64,000 bases of DNA. Origin: an uncultured Isosphaeraceae bacterium (GTDB lineage: Bacteria > Planctomycetota > Planctomycetia > Isosphaerales > Isosphaeraceae). The position numbers and the translations under genes are program-made. Shown in pieces: positions 26,857 to 35,273 of this stretch; within the stretch, counting starts at the first letter, position 1; the number at the start of each line of letters is the position of its first letter. Below the pieces are notes generated by a model. The model was not told the origin of the DNA, made no database searches, and saw nothing but the letters and a program-made list of their open reading frames with translations. The stretch spans positions 62,001-126,000 of the forward strand of contig CAMFLR010000012.1 in NCBI GenBank assembly GCA_945957605.1, written 5' to 3'.

Positions 26857-26887
26857 CGTGCCTACGGACAACCGTAGGCACGTTCGT
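26857..26887 (+). terminator. intrinsic terminator after the SGNH hydrolase gene
   Basis: CGTGCCTACGG (26857-26867) pairs exactly with CCGTAGGCACG (26872-26882) around ACAA, followed by TTCGTTTTA. Confidence 0.85.
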
Positions 26888-26902
26888 TTTATCGCCAGCC
26901 GA

Positions 26903-27400
26903 TTAGTCGCCCGAAGGGCCGTACAGACCGGGGACGGGGAGGTCGTTCAGGCGGAGGTAGACGCAAATGTGTGCGCGGTGGTGCATGATGTGGTTGAGCA
27001 CCATGTTTCGAATCACGGCGCCGCGCGGCAATGAGAAAATCGGCGTTCCGCCAGCTTCGAGGGTCCAGGTTTCGCCGATCGATTTGTCGGTGGCTGACTT
27101 GATGGCTTCGCGGGCGGCTGCAACGTTGCGGTCGAAAACTTCGAGGATGTCCTTCGTGTGCGTGAGTTTTGGCGAGGAGTAGGGCGGGCCATTCACTGGC
27201 GCGATGTCGAGCGATTGCGACGACAACACCATCACAAGCCAGTTGGGAATGTCGGCGACATGGTTCGCGTTCCAGCCGATGGTGTTCGACTTGGGATGCG
27301 CCTTCCAGTCGAACTTGTCGTCGGGAATGCTTTCCAGCACTTTACGCGTGCTGGCCATTTCTTGATCGAACTCGGGCAGAATCGTGTCGGCATATGACAT
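26903..27400 (-). CDS. DinB-family protein
   Basis: The 165-residue protein has the four-helix DinB/YfiT pattern: FDQEMASTRKVLESIPDDKFDWKAHPKS near the N-terminus, a first ligand His in IGWNANHVADI, and the C-terminal pair in MVLNHIMHHRAHICVYLR. These three His positions form the family's divalent metal site. Family members include bacillithiol transferases and maleylpyruvate isomerase relatives; the substrate cannot be read from sequence. ATG 27400 is chosen because AAGGA lies 7-8 bases upstream. Confidence 0.88.
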   Translation of the reverse strand: MSYADTILPEFDQEMASTRKVLESIPDDKFDWKAHPKSNTIGWNANHVADIPNWLVMVLSSQSLDIAPVNGPPYSSPKLTHTKDILEVFDRNVAAAREAIKSATDKSIGETWTLEAGGTPIFSLPRGAVIRNMVLNHIMHHRAHICVYLRLNDLPVPGLYGPSGD

Positions 27401-27541
27401 CGAGGTTTCCTTTGCGATGAATCTCATTTCCCGGCGAACGCGGTTCACGCTCGTGGATTGAAACCTTTTATCGACCGATAGTCAACGGGTGTACAGTAAT
27501 TTTTGAGAGTTTTTTGGAGAGGGGAGATTGGGGACTTGAAT

Positions 27542-27590
27542 GACCGCGGAGCGGTCGGGGATGCGCTCCCACGCGGAGCATGGGAGCGAG
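27542..27590. repeat. family D palindrome pair, copy D1
   Basis: GACCGCGGAGCGGTC (27542-27556), followed by GCTCCCACGCGGAGCATGGG and AGC (27565-27587). Two adjacent hairpins with GCGGAGC loops; compare D2 and D3. Confidence 0.75.
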
Positions 27591-27617
27591 TCATGTTTAT
27601 TTATAGATGTTAAAATA

Positions 27618-28397
27618 TCAGGAAAACAAGTCGTTGGCGGACTTTTTTGGGAGGTCCTGCCACATGGCATTTTCGTCGGCGAAGGGGTGCGATGGTGCGT
27701 CGACTTTTGGTGCGGGGCGCGCGGCGAGGATTGCGGCGGCGAGGCTGAGATCGGCTTGTGTTGTGATCTTGAGATTCATTGGCGAGCCTTCGACGACGTA
27801 GACGTCGTGCCCGAGCGATTCGACGAGCATTGCGTCGTCGGTAATGCTGGCGTCGCGGGTTGCGGCGTAGGCGGATTCGAAGAGGTCGCGGCGGAAGACT
27901 TGCGGTGTTTGTGCACCGAAGAGACCGGCGCGGGCGACGGTGCCGGTGATCTTGTGATGTTCGTCAACGCGTTTGAGCGTGTCGGCGATGGGCACTCCCA
28001 GAATCGCTGCGCCGTGATTTACTGCCGCAGAAAAAACAGCGTCGATGAGCTCGGGTGTTACACAGGGGCGCGCGGCGTCATGTACGGCGACGTATGTGCA
28101 AGAAGGGTCGACGACTTCGAGTGCGCGTGCGATTGAGTCGTGTCGCTCGGCACCGCCTTCGATCACCTTGATGTTGTGAAACGCGACGTTCGCGCTGTAG
28201 CGAATCTCGAACAACTCGCGATCTTCGGGCGCGATGGAGATGACGATTTGAAACACGTCGTCGCGATTAAGAAACGGCTCGACTGCGCGAAGCCAGACGG
28301 CGCGGCCATCGAGTTCGGCGTAGATCTTTTTTTGTTTTGGGTCACCAAAACGGGTGGAGCGTCCCGCGGCAGGCAGAATCACGGCAAAACGCGCCAT
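27618..28397 (-). CDS. ispD: 2-C-methyl-D-erythritol 4-phosphate cytidylyltransferase IspD
   Basis: The 259-residue enzyme transfers CMP from CTP to methylerythritol phosphate, the third step of the non-mevalonate isoprenoid pathway in the cytosol. The motifs are in order: VILPAAGRSTRFGDPKQKKI (CTP-binding loop), EGGAERHDSIARAL, VAVHDAARPCVTPELI, AQTPQVFRRDLFE, ITDDAMLVE and EGSPMNLKITTQADL. About 30 residues follow the normal end (from about RPAPKVD), a small extension without a known domain. ATG 28397 is set by GAGGTG 7 bases upstream. No ispF is adjacent. Confidence 0.93.
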   Translation of the reverse strand: MARFAVILPAAGRSTRFGDPKQKKIYAELDGRAVWLRAVEPFLNRDDVFQIVISIAPEDRELFEIRYSANVAFHNIKVIEGGAERHDSIARALEVVDPSCTYVAVHDAARPCVTPELIDAVFSAAVNHGAAILGVPIADTLKRVDEHHKITGTVARAGLFGAQTPQVFRRDLFESAYAATRDASITDDAMLVESLGHDVYVVEGSPMNLKITTQADLSLAAAILAARPAPKVDAPSHPFADENAMWQDLPKKSANDLFS

Positions 28398-28622
28398 CGC
28401 GACACACCTCTGAGAACGTCTTCTAAACAAGGGCGACCGCCCGATTGTCGGGCGTTGGTGCCTATGGAGTCAACGCCGATGCCAACATGAAATCGGCGCG
28501 CGGCACTGGTTCTCGAAAAATTCGTCAGTAAGATCGGAAGTCGGGAACTAATGAGCGTCACACCTGGTCTAAGTTCACGTTGATAGCATGCAGGGGACGC
28601 TCGCAATCGGTGAGGTCGATTG

Positions 28623-29456
28623 ATGGAGTGTCTGGGTCCGCAGTGTGCGGCGATGCTGCTCGACTGGTTGAAGAAGCAAGGCGCGGAGCTGGGTTCGTCC
28701 CCGGCGACGCCGCCCGAAACGAACTCCCCAGCCACACGACAGAACCTACTCTGGAATGCGTCTCCCTATCAGGAAGATGCACCCAGCCTACGCACACCAA
28801 GCGAGTGGGCAGGGGCGGCCGAACATCTCGAGTACGCCATCTTTCGCCGATATCAGAATCAACTTACACGTGCGGAACGGTCGCGACTGGACAACACGAT
28901 AGAAAATGTTCTTTTCAAGATGGATCGGTATCTCGCGCGTCTGAATGGTCCGGAGCGCGAGGGGCTGGAACGGGAAGTGAAGTCGTCACGAGATACGGTG
29001 CGCGAGGGGAAAGAGCGAGTCGAACGATTGCGCAATCAGGCGCGCAGGGCCGAGGCAAAACTCTCTCAGCTCAGCACGCTAACACCTGAAGGGTTCGAAG
29101 AATTCGTCGGCGAGATCTTCGAGGCGCTCGGATACGAGGTCGAGCATTCGGGTGGCACGGGAGACCAAGGGGTCGACCTGCGGGTGCGCAAGAAGGGACT
29201 GCTGGGGATCGTTCAGTGCAAGTATTTTAAGGGCGGCGTTGTGGGCTCGCCCGAACTGCAGAAGTTTTTGGGAACAATCCATCACACAAGGAGTCACAAA
29301 GGTTTTTTCGTGACGACTGCCACGTTTTCGCTCGCGGCCGAGCGGTTTGTCGCCGAGAATCCGATCGAGTTGATCGACGGTTCGCGGCTGGTTGAGTTAC
29401 TGCATGAGGCACTCGGGCCGGGTGCGAATCGCGACGCCGAACCGACGTGGTTCTGA
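28623..29456 (+). CDS. Mrr-type restriction endonuclease-like protein with coiled coil
   Basis: The 277-residue protein has an uncharacterised N-terminal part, a charged coiled-coil-like helix (about residues 105-150, EREVKSSRDTVREGKERVER) and a C-terminal Mrr_cat domain: LTPEGFEEFVGEIFEALGY, GGTGDQGVDLRVRK, GIVQCKYFKGG and GFFVTTATFSLAAERFVAEN. The D...QxK triad (Asp of GVDL, QCK) is intact, so a PD-(D/E)XK nuclease is likely. Such Mrr-like proteins restrict modified DNA or act in other defence or repair systems. No methylase or partner gene adjoins. TGAGGT is 6 bases before ATG 28623. Confidence 0.85.
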   Translation: MECLGPQCAAMLLDWLKKQGAELGSSPATPPETNSPATRQNLLWNASPYQEDAPSLRTPSEWAGAAEHLEYAIFRRYQNQLTRAERSRLDNTIENVLFKMDRYLARLNGPEREGLEREVKSSRDTVREGKERVERLRNQARRAEAKLSQLSTLTPEGFEEFVGEIFEALGYEVEHSGGTGDQGVDLRVRKKGLLGIVQCKYFKGGVVGSPELQKFLGTIHHTRSHKGFFVTTATFSLAAERFVAENPIELIDGSRLVELLHEALGPGANRDAEPTWF

Positions 29457-29728
29457 CGAACTCGCCGATCGGAACTTGCGTATCATCAGGAAGTCATCGC
29501 ACGTTTGATCGTTCTGTATCCTACGATTTCGATGAGACGCGGCGCGATAGTTGCTTGGGCTACCTTAATGAGATCGCAACGAACTCACGGTGGCCGGGTC
29601 TAGGAGAGTTTTGCGGGCACCTTCGGATTTTTTTGTTGCTTGACTGGGGGCGCAGGGCGTAAAAGGATGACGGAAGCTCGCGATGGGATCGCGGGTCTGT
29701 CTTCCACCCCAGCCAAGGAGGGTTTGGA

Positions 29729-29968
29729 ATGGCTACTTGCAAATCGGAATCAGCGCTTCAGGAGTTGGACTTACCGACCGAATTTGAAGATCTCACCGGA
29801 TTGATCTCGGCCGATCTCAAAGCGATCGTCAAAATGGTGGCGCAGCGGGCGAATGAGCGATTGCTCACCACTCGTCGCGAACACCGCGAACTCCAAAAAG
29901 AATTGTGGAATCGTTTGACAGCCGCGATCAACACGACGGTTGAACCGCTCTCGGCCGACCGTCGCTAA
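29729..29968 (+). CDS. small hypothetical protein
   Basis: The 79-residue soluble protein is predicted to be mostly helical (TGLISADLKAIVKMVAQRAN and HRELQKELWNRLTAAIN). Its reality rests on a strong AAGGAGGG 6 bases before ATG 29729 and on composition. No domain recognised. The 270 bases upstream hold no gene that I can support. Confidence 0.6.
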   Translation: MATCKSESALQELDLPTEFEDLTGLISADLKAIVKMVAQRANERLLTTRREHRELQKELWNRLTAAINTTVEPLSADRR

Positions 29969-30100
29969 GCCTGGCCACTCTCGCCGTTCTGGCGAGCCCA
30001 TGGCCGACCACTTCACAATATTGCCGGACGACCTCTCCACCGCTTCTCGCGGTCTCATGCCGGCCCTCGCAACGATTAAGTTGCTGCTGCAAACAATTGA

Positions 30101-30301
30101 TCAACAATAAACCTCAGTGCTGCACGAAGCAGCATTGGCGTGCCCAACAGCGCCGCCCATTTCGCCCGTTTGCTCGAATGTTTTGATCATGCCGTGAGCA
30201 AGAGTTTCGTTACGCGAAAACACTTGAGCACAGCTTACGTCAACAACAATTCGGCTCAGGTTACCGCGTTTTTGGCGGAATGGGTGGATCGAGAGTCGTG
30301 A
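30101..30301 (+). pseudogene. C-terminal remnant of a LOG-family (TIGR00730-like) protein
   Basis: A reading frame opened by a stop at 30098 and closed by TGA at 30299 reads ...HFARLLECFDHAVSKSFV and then TRKHLSTAYV...FLAEWVDR. This is the spacing of the C-terminus of LOG/lysine-decarboxylase-like proteins (tyrosine/phenylalanine-phenylalanine-x-x-LL, D-x-A/M-V, G-F, H, L-x-x-W). The N-terminal Rossmann part with its PGGxGTxxE motif is absent upstream, so this looks like a decayed gene end. A GTG at 30140 could alternatively start a 53-residue protein. Confidence 0.35.
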
Positions 30302-30411
30302 AAAGAGCAGACGCTCTGTTTGCTCTTATCGATATCAACGATGACCGATATTGTCTGTCTGCTTGAGCAAGACGTTCGAGCTAGCCCCTGGCATCGAGCA
30401 AGGAGGTTGCT

Positions 30412-30822
30412 TTGATTCTGGCGACGATTCTGGGTGTAAGTCTCCTGGGGCAGGTGGCGCTGCCAGGCGAAAACATGAGTGTCGACGAGGCGTGGGCCAA
30501 GTCTCGTATTGTGTTGATTGCCGCTCCCTGGAACGAATTCTCAATTGGCGACAATTCGGGTCGAAGAGGGAGACTCGGGCTTGGTCAATTGGAGATTTTG
30601 AAGGGAGAACCGAAGGATCCCTCATTGGTAACAGTGAACGTTTGCCCGTCTGGGAAGGAGAAGATGCCAAAGCAGCGGGAAAGATATGTCTTCTTCCTGA
30701 TTGAGGGTAAGCCGAATTTCGCGGTCCTTGCTCCGGAACTTCCTACAGCGATCAAGGTGGTTCCTTCTTCTCCAGAAATTCTCGCCAAGTTGAAATCGAA
30801 GTCCAAAAAAGACACGCCGTGA
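30412..30822 (+). CDS. small exported hypothetical protein
   Basis: 136 residues starting at a TTG with a perfect AAGGAGG 5 bases upstream, which decides the start. A short hydrophobic N-terminus (MILATILGVSLLGQVALPG) looks like a signal peptide. The mature part is a compact basic beta-rich domain (LGQLEILKGEPKDPSLVTVNV, RERYVFFLIEG) with a Lys-rich tail. It resembles the short 'cost-of-export' style proteins common in this phylum, but I recognise no family. Confidence 0.65.
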   Translation: MILATILGVSLLGQVALPGENMSVDEAWAKSRIVLIAAPWNEFSIGDNSGRRGRLGLGQLEILKGEPKDPSLVTVNVCPSGKEKMPKQRERYVFFLIEGKPNFAVLAPELPTAIKVVPSSPEILAKLKSKSKKDTP

Positions 30823-30976
30823 TTCACGATGTTGGTCTGACTGCGTTAAGGGCAGCATTGCTCGGTCAAGGCGCGTGGCTTGGCAGGGTTTCGCGCACGG
30901 TATAATGGACAACAGGCGCTTTAAACGTGGCGATGGGCCGCACATCGGCGCCGATTTCTCTTACCGTCGAGTCGGC

Positions 30977-31636
30977 ATGGCGCGCATTGTTTTAGGAGTG
31001 ACGGGCTCGGTCGCGGCGATTCGTACGCCGAATCTCTACCACGCACTCCGCGAGGCGGGGCACGACGTCCGCGTGGTCGCGACTTCGACCGCGCTTTACT
31101 TTTTCGAGCCGGCCGACCTTGAGCCGACCGTAACCAAGGAGGGTGACACGCTGCCCGCGGGTCCCGTGATTCGCGATAGCGATGAGTGGCCGGCGGTTGG
31201 CTATCGCATGGGCGAGCCGGTCGTGCACATCGAGCTGAGACGTTGGGCAGATGTGCTTATTGTTGCACCACTCGATGCGAATACGCTCGCGAAATTCGCA
31301 CTCGGGATTTCGGACAATACGCTGACGTGCGTTTTTCGCGCCTGGGATTTTACACGCCCTGTGATTCTGGCACCGGCGATGAACACGATGATGTGGGAAA
31401 GTCCGGTGACGCACCGGCACCTGTCGCAAATCATCGACGATCGCGGAACGTGCAAGCCGGCCGAGCGCTGGCCACTTGATGAGGCGTCGGAAGTTTTCGC
31501 CGAGTGTGCGCCCGGAATCGTGCTGGTGCCGCCGCAGGCAAAGAAGCTCGCATGCGGTGATTTCGGCGTCGGTGCGATGGCCGAAGTGCCGGCGATTGCC
31601 GAGGCGGTCCGGCGAATGTTTGAAACGGCGGAGTGA
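30977..31636 (+). CDS. coaC: phosphopantothenoylcysteine decarboxylase, monofunctional HAL3-type
   Basis: The 219-residue HFCD flavoprotein decarboxylates phosphopantothenoylcysteine to phosphopantetheine in coenzyme A synthesis. Motifs: RIVLGVTGSVAAIRTPNL (FMN loop), PVVHIELRRWADVLIVAP with the active-site His84, ANTLAKFALGISDN, APAMNTMMW (the PXMNXXMW substrate motif with Asn136) and KKLACGDFGVGAMAE with the catalytic Cys193. The HIELRRWAD and LACGDFG wording is that of plant and animal HAL3/PPCDC rather than bacterial CoaBC fusions, and there is no synthetase domain. ATG 30977 starts at the first beta-strand as the family requires; an earlier in-frame start would add 34 residues. Confidence 0.85.
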   Translation: MARIVLGVTGSVAAIRTPNLYHALREAGHDVRVVATSTALYFFEPADLEPTVTKEGDTLPAGPVIRDSDEWPAVGYRMGEPVVHIELRRWADVLIVAPLDANTLAKFALGISDNTLTCVFRAWDFTRPVILAPAMNTMMWESPVTHRHLSQIIDDRGTCKPAERWPLDEASEVFAECAPGIVLVPPQAKKLACGDFGVGAMAEVPAIAEAVRRMFETAE

Positions 31637-31642
31637 TTTGGG

Positions 31643-32335
31643 TTAGATCGAATCACTCGCGAGCTCATCAAACAACGTATCGAGCCATTTTTGACTCTTT
31701 CCCCAGTCATACATCTGGCCGGGTACAGTTGTTTGCGCACTGACTTCAGTTTGGAGATCGTGTCGGCGAACCGTGACGATCATGCGCGATTCCATCGTCC
31801 AGATGCTCGACGGAACTGAGACTTCGAACACGCAGCCATCCGACCCTTGATGCACGTGTTTGATTTGCTGGCTATTGCGGGCGAACGAGCAGAGCGCGGC
31901 GACGATGAGTTTCGCGACGGGGCTAGCAAGAATTTCTGTGCGCGATTTGCCGGTGTGGATGCCCATCCGTTCGAACATCGGCGTGGCAATCGCAATGACC
32001 TTCGTGAGCGGCACCGGTACGCCGTGAATCGTCCCAAATGCTTTCTCGGCCCATCCGAGAAACTCTTCGGCGCTGAGCCCTTTCTTCGCCTCGCTCGCGG
32101 CCTGTTCAATGCGCTCGCGGACGGCGGGAAATTCGAGCAGCGTGCGGTAGTCGACTTCCTCGTCCCAGTCGGGGTCGGGCATGTCGAGAACTTGAACCGT
32201 CGCGGCGACGGCTTGCACTTGTGTGCTCGACGACGTTGAAACCGCGATCGGCGCGTTGTCGTCGGGATCGATTTTTTGGCCGCATTCTGCGCAGAAGCGG
32301 CCGCGTGCTTTCGTTCCGCAGTTCGTGCAATACAT
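31643..32335 (-). CDS. hypothetical protein with N-terminal zinc ribbon
   Basis: The 230-residue protein begins MYCTNCGTKARGRFCAECGQ, a classic double-CxxC zinc ribbon, followed by a linker and a soluble domain with no known motif (MIVTVRRHDLQTEVSAQTTV near the end). It stops 6 bases from the convergent coaC stop. Upstream on the same strand, 41 bases away, is a membrane protein gene, so the two likely form an operon. ATG 32335 has GGAG about 8 bases upstream and starts exactly at the ribbon. Confidence 0.7.
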   Translation of the reverse strand: MYCTNCGTKARGRFCAECGQKIDPDDNAPIAVSTSSSTQVQAVAATVQVLDMPDPDWDEEVDYRTLLEFPAVRERIEQAASEAKKGLSAEEFLGWAEKAFGTIHGVPVPLTKVIAIATPMFERMGIHTGKSRTEILASPVAKLIVAALCSFARNSQQIKHVHQGSDGCVFEVSVPSSIWTMESRMIVTVRRHDLQTEVSAQTTVPGQMYDWGKSQKWLDTLFDELASDSI

Positions 32336-32376
32336 CGGTCGTTCTCCGTAACGATCGAGCGTCACCGCACATCGAC

Positions 32377-33072
32377 TCAGGAATCCGCGAGTCCCTCGCG
32401 CTCGGCGACGTAGTTGGCGGCGTTATCGGTCAGGCGCCTCATGTCGTAAACGAACAGGGCATACATTCCGAACATGAGCAACGCGCCGAGCAGGCCTAAC
32501 AATCCAGTCAGAACAGTGACCGCGTTTCCCATGCCGCTTGTCATCGAGAGAAAGACGATGGTCAGCGTGATGCTCGATCCCAGCAACACGCGACGCGCTT
32601 TCATGCGCATGCGGGCCGACCCGAAGAAACGCGCGAGTTGGCCCAGAAACGCGATGAACCAGAGGTAGCCGAACATCATGAGAACCGTTCCGGCGCCCGC
32701 GAGGTCGGTGGCGAATTCAGAGAACTCGGGCAGGCGGCTTGCGACGTATAGCATCATCCCAATCGCGCTTCCCGACGTCGCCATGACGATGTGCGGTGTC
32801 GCGGCCGATTTTTGCGGGACTGAGATGCAGTAGACTTTTCCGGCAATCGTCAGAATCTGCGACAGCACACCGAGCGCGGTGAGGCCGATCATCACTGCGG
32901 CGTGATCGCGCTGAAGGGCGTCGGTCATCGCGGCAGGATTATTCTTGAGCTCGAGAAAGATGGCCATGACGGCGATCAGGGCCACGGCGTAGACCACCAT
33001 GGCGACCACCCCGGCCAGCACAAGCTTCAGCCCAAGGGCGACCCTGCGCAACTGTTCGACGACTTCCTCCAT
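32377..33072 (-). CDS. hypothetical multi-pass membrane protein
   Basis: 231 residues with about six hydrophobic segments (for example LKLVLAGVVAMVVYAVALIA, VMIGLTALGVLSQILTIAG, AGTVLMMFGYLWFIAFLG, LLGLLGALLMFGMYALFVYD). The start at ATG 33072 is taken because GGGAG is 5 bases upstream; a TTG at 33093 has its GAGG only one base away. It is probably co-transcribed with the zinc-ribbon protein downstream, whose ribbon could dock on a membrane partner. No family recognised. Confidence 0.65.
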   Translation of the reverse strand: MEEVVEQLRRVALGLKLVLAGVVAMVVYAVALIAVMAIFLELKNNPAAMTDALQRDHAAVMIGLTALGVLSQILTIAGKVYCISVPQKSAATPHIVMATSGSAIGMMLYVASRLPEFSEFATDLAGAGTVLMMFGYLWFIAFLGQLARFFGSARMRMKARRVLLGSSITLTIVFLSMTSGMGNAVTVLTGLLGLLGALLMFGMYALFVYDMRRLTDNAANYVAEREGLADS

Positions 33073-33292
33073 CCCTGCTCCCAGCTCGGCCAAGCCTCAA
33101 TCGTGAGGCCTTGATGAAACGATGTCCGCAATTATCGTCGAATTCATGAGTTGCGAGAAGACAAACTCGCGCAAATCGAACTCAACACGGTGGCGTCCAC
33201 GAATCGTGAACACATTGACATCGAAACTGTAGGATATTGAGCGAGCCGACACGAGGAATTCGCGCCGGCTCGTACTTGGTTGCATCTAAGGG

Positions 33293-34030
33293 TTACTTAC
33301 CTTCACCGCGCTTGTGGCTTAGAAACCACTCGAAGAGTGCGGGATTGGCGTAGGTTTCGGTCCAGGAGTCGTGCTTGGCTTCTGGATAAACTGTGAATTT
33401 AGGATTGGCACCGATAGCCTTGAGCGCGTTGACCATTTCTTCCGAACGCGCGAGTGGCACTGTCGGGTCCTTGGCGCCATGGAAGACCCAGGTGGGGATG
33501 TTCTTGATCTTGTTCGCCTGCTTGGGATCGCCACCGCCGCAAATCGGCGCAATTGCCGCGAACCGATCGGGATACGCCGCGGCGAGCGCCCAGGTGCCGT
33601 ATCCGCCCATGCTGAGGCCGGTGAGGTAAATGCGATCGGTATCGACGCGATAGTGGGCGACCAAATCGTCGATCAGAGCGTTGAGCGTGTCAGGATTCCA
33701 GCCGCGGCCGTTGCTTTGCGGCGAGACGACGATGAAGGGGAAATCCTTGGTCGTTACTTCCTTGGCCATGCCGTGCTTCTTGACCTTTTCGAGGTCATTG
33801 CCCGACTCGCCCGCGCCGTGGAGAAACAGCATGAGCGGCCACTTTTTGCCGTCGCTCGCTCCTTCGTATCCCTTGGGAAGATAGAGAAGGTAGTTCAGCT
33901 TAACCTTGACTGTGACTTCTTTTTCAAAGGTCTTGGCTTGCTGGGTGTCTTTGGGCTCGTCGCCGCGGGCGAGCGGCTGAATGGCGAGACATGCGGCAAG
34001 GCAGAGCAATAGCTTCAGAGGCGATTTCAC
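33293..34030 (-). CDS. secreted alpha/beta-hydrolase (esterase/peptidase type)
   Basis: The 245-residue protein starts at GTG 34030 with GGGAG upstream and a signal peptide ending near PLARGDE. Catalytic features are an oxyanion LFLHGAGESGNDLEKV, nucleophile GLSMGGYGTWA, an Asp in HGAKDPTVPLARSEE and a His in EAKHDSWTETY. This is the PHB-depolymerase/prolyl-oligopeptidase-like 'predicted peptidase' group, frequent in planctomycetes and often a feruloyl or acetyl esterase. It stands alone and is transcribed away from the ParA gene. Confidence 0.87.
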   Translation of the reverse strand: MKSPLKLLLCLAACLAIQPLARGDEPKDTQQAKTFEKEVTVKVKLNYLLYLPKGYEGASDGKKWPLMLFLHGAGESGNDLEKVKKHGMAKEVTTKDFPFIVVSPQSNGRGWNPDTLNALIDDLVAHYRVDTDRIYLTGLSMGGYGTWALAAAYPDRFAAIAPICGGGDPKQANKIKNIPTWVFHGAKDPTVPLARSEEMVNALKAIGANPKFTVYPEAKHDSWTETYANPALFEWFLSHKRGEGK

Positions 34031-34184
34031 GTCGGAGAGCTCCCGGGTTCGCGGTTCTGGATCACGGGTGTAGACGTCAACCCGAGATTAACCCAGAACC
34101 CGAGGTCCATCGCAACTGGCCTTTGCGCGCAAGTCGAACCTGGCTAAACTCCGGACCAAACTGCCAACAGGGAAGGGGCAAACC

Positions 34185-35051
34185 ATGCGACGGATCGCGG
34201 TTTTGAACCAGAAGGGCGGCGTCGGCAAGACGACCACCACGGTAAATCTCGCCGCGGCGCTCGCGGCGGACGGCAAGAGAACGCTCGTTCTCGACCTCGA
34301 TCCTCAGGCGCACGCCACCCTCCACCTTGGCCTTCTGCCGGGTCGTTCGGGTCCTTCGCTGTACGAAGTGCTAACGCAGGGGATGCCGCTGGCCGAGGTT
34401 CGCAAAACCGTTGCGCCCAACCTGACGATTTGCGGCGGACACATCGACCTCGCCGCCGCCGATTTCGAGCTGAGCGGCACCGTTGGCCGCGAAGTGATTC
34501 TCCGCGATGCGCTCGACGCCGAAGGGGAAGAGTACGACTACGTGCTGATGGACTGCCCGCCGTCGCTGGGCGTTTTGACGTTGAATGCTCTTTGCGCCGC
34601 TCGCGAGGTCCTCATCCCGCTTCAGGCCCACTTCCTGGCCTTGCACGGGCTTTCAAAACTGCTCGAAACTGTGAACCTGGTTTCGAAGCGAATCAATCGC
34701 GACCTGAAAGTCGCGGGTGTGGTGCTATGTCTCTACGACTCCGGCACGCGCCTCGGCGGTGAAGTGATCGAAGACCTCGACAAGTATTTCGACGGCAAGC
34801 GATCGGCACCTGCGCCCTGGGCCGATGCGCGCGTGTTCAAAACGCGGATTCGGCGGAACATCCGGCTCGCGGAATGCCCGAGCTTCGGGCAGTCGATCTT
34901 CCAGTACGCTCCGACCAGCCGTGGCGCCGAAGATTACGCCAGCCTGGCGGCGGAGATTGAAGGCAAGACGGCTGCCCTGGCGTGGGACAAGCCGGCGGCT
35001 GCTGATCCGGTGGCGACGGTCGAAGAGCGCGACGATGCCTCTGCGGCCTGA
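34185..35051 (+). CDS. ParA/Soj-family ATPase, orphan
   Basis: The 288-residue deviant Walker ATPase: LNQKGGVGKTTTTVNLAAAL (Walker A with signature Lys), TLVLDLDPQAHATLHLG (A' motif), YDYVLMDCPPSLGVLTLNAL (Walker B) and an Arg-rich C-terminal part FKTRIRRNIRLAECPSFGQSI typical of chromosomal Soj/ParA. No parB or parS-like site (GTTTCACGTGAAAC) was seen nearby. It may act in positioning of some cargo other than the chromosome, or its partner is elsewhere. GGAAGGGG is 7 bases before ATG 34185. Confidence 0.88.
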   Translation: MRRIAVLNQKGGVGKTTTTVNLAAALAADGKRTLVLDLDPQAHATLHLGLLPGRSGPSLYEVLTQGMPLAEVRKTVAPNLTICGGHIDLAAADFELSGTVGREVILRDALDAEGEEYDYVLMDCPPSLGVLTLNALCAAREVLIPLQAHFLALHGLSKLLETVNLVSKRINRDLKVAGVVLCLYDSGTRLGGEVIEDLDKYFDGKRSAPAPWADARVFKTRIRRNIRLAECPSFGQSIFQYAPTSRGAEDYASLAAEIEGKTAALAWDKPAAADPVATVEERDDASAA

Positions 35052-35087
35052 ATTGTCTCCAAAGTATTGAAACCCACGCGCAACCCT

Positions 35088-35133
35088 CGTGACGATGCTC
35101 CGCGTCGTCACGCGCCGCGACCGCTCTGCGGTC
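35088..35133. repeat. family D palindrome pair, copy D3 (inverse orientation)
   Basis: GTGACGATGCTCCGCGTCGT and CAC (35089-35111), then GACCGCTCTGCGGTC (35119-35133). Same two-hairpin plan as D1 and D2, inverted, just after the ParA gene. Confidence 0.7.
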
Positions 35134-35273
35134 TTCTTCGATGCAGAACGTAGGTGGGATTTTGCACGCGGCGGGATTGCGGACATGGACGCGTATCAGT
35201 TTGACGAACCCTCACACTCCTATATTATTAGGACAGATTCGGACGCGAGTTTTTGTAGCGTCGTGAGCCTGTC

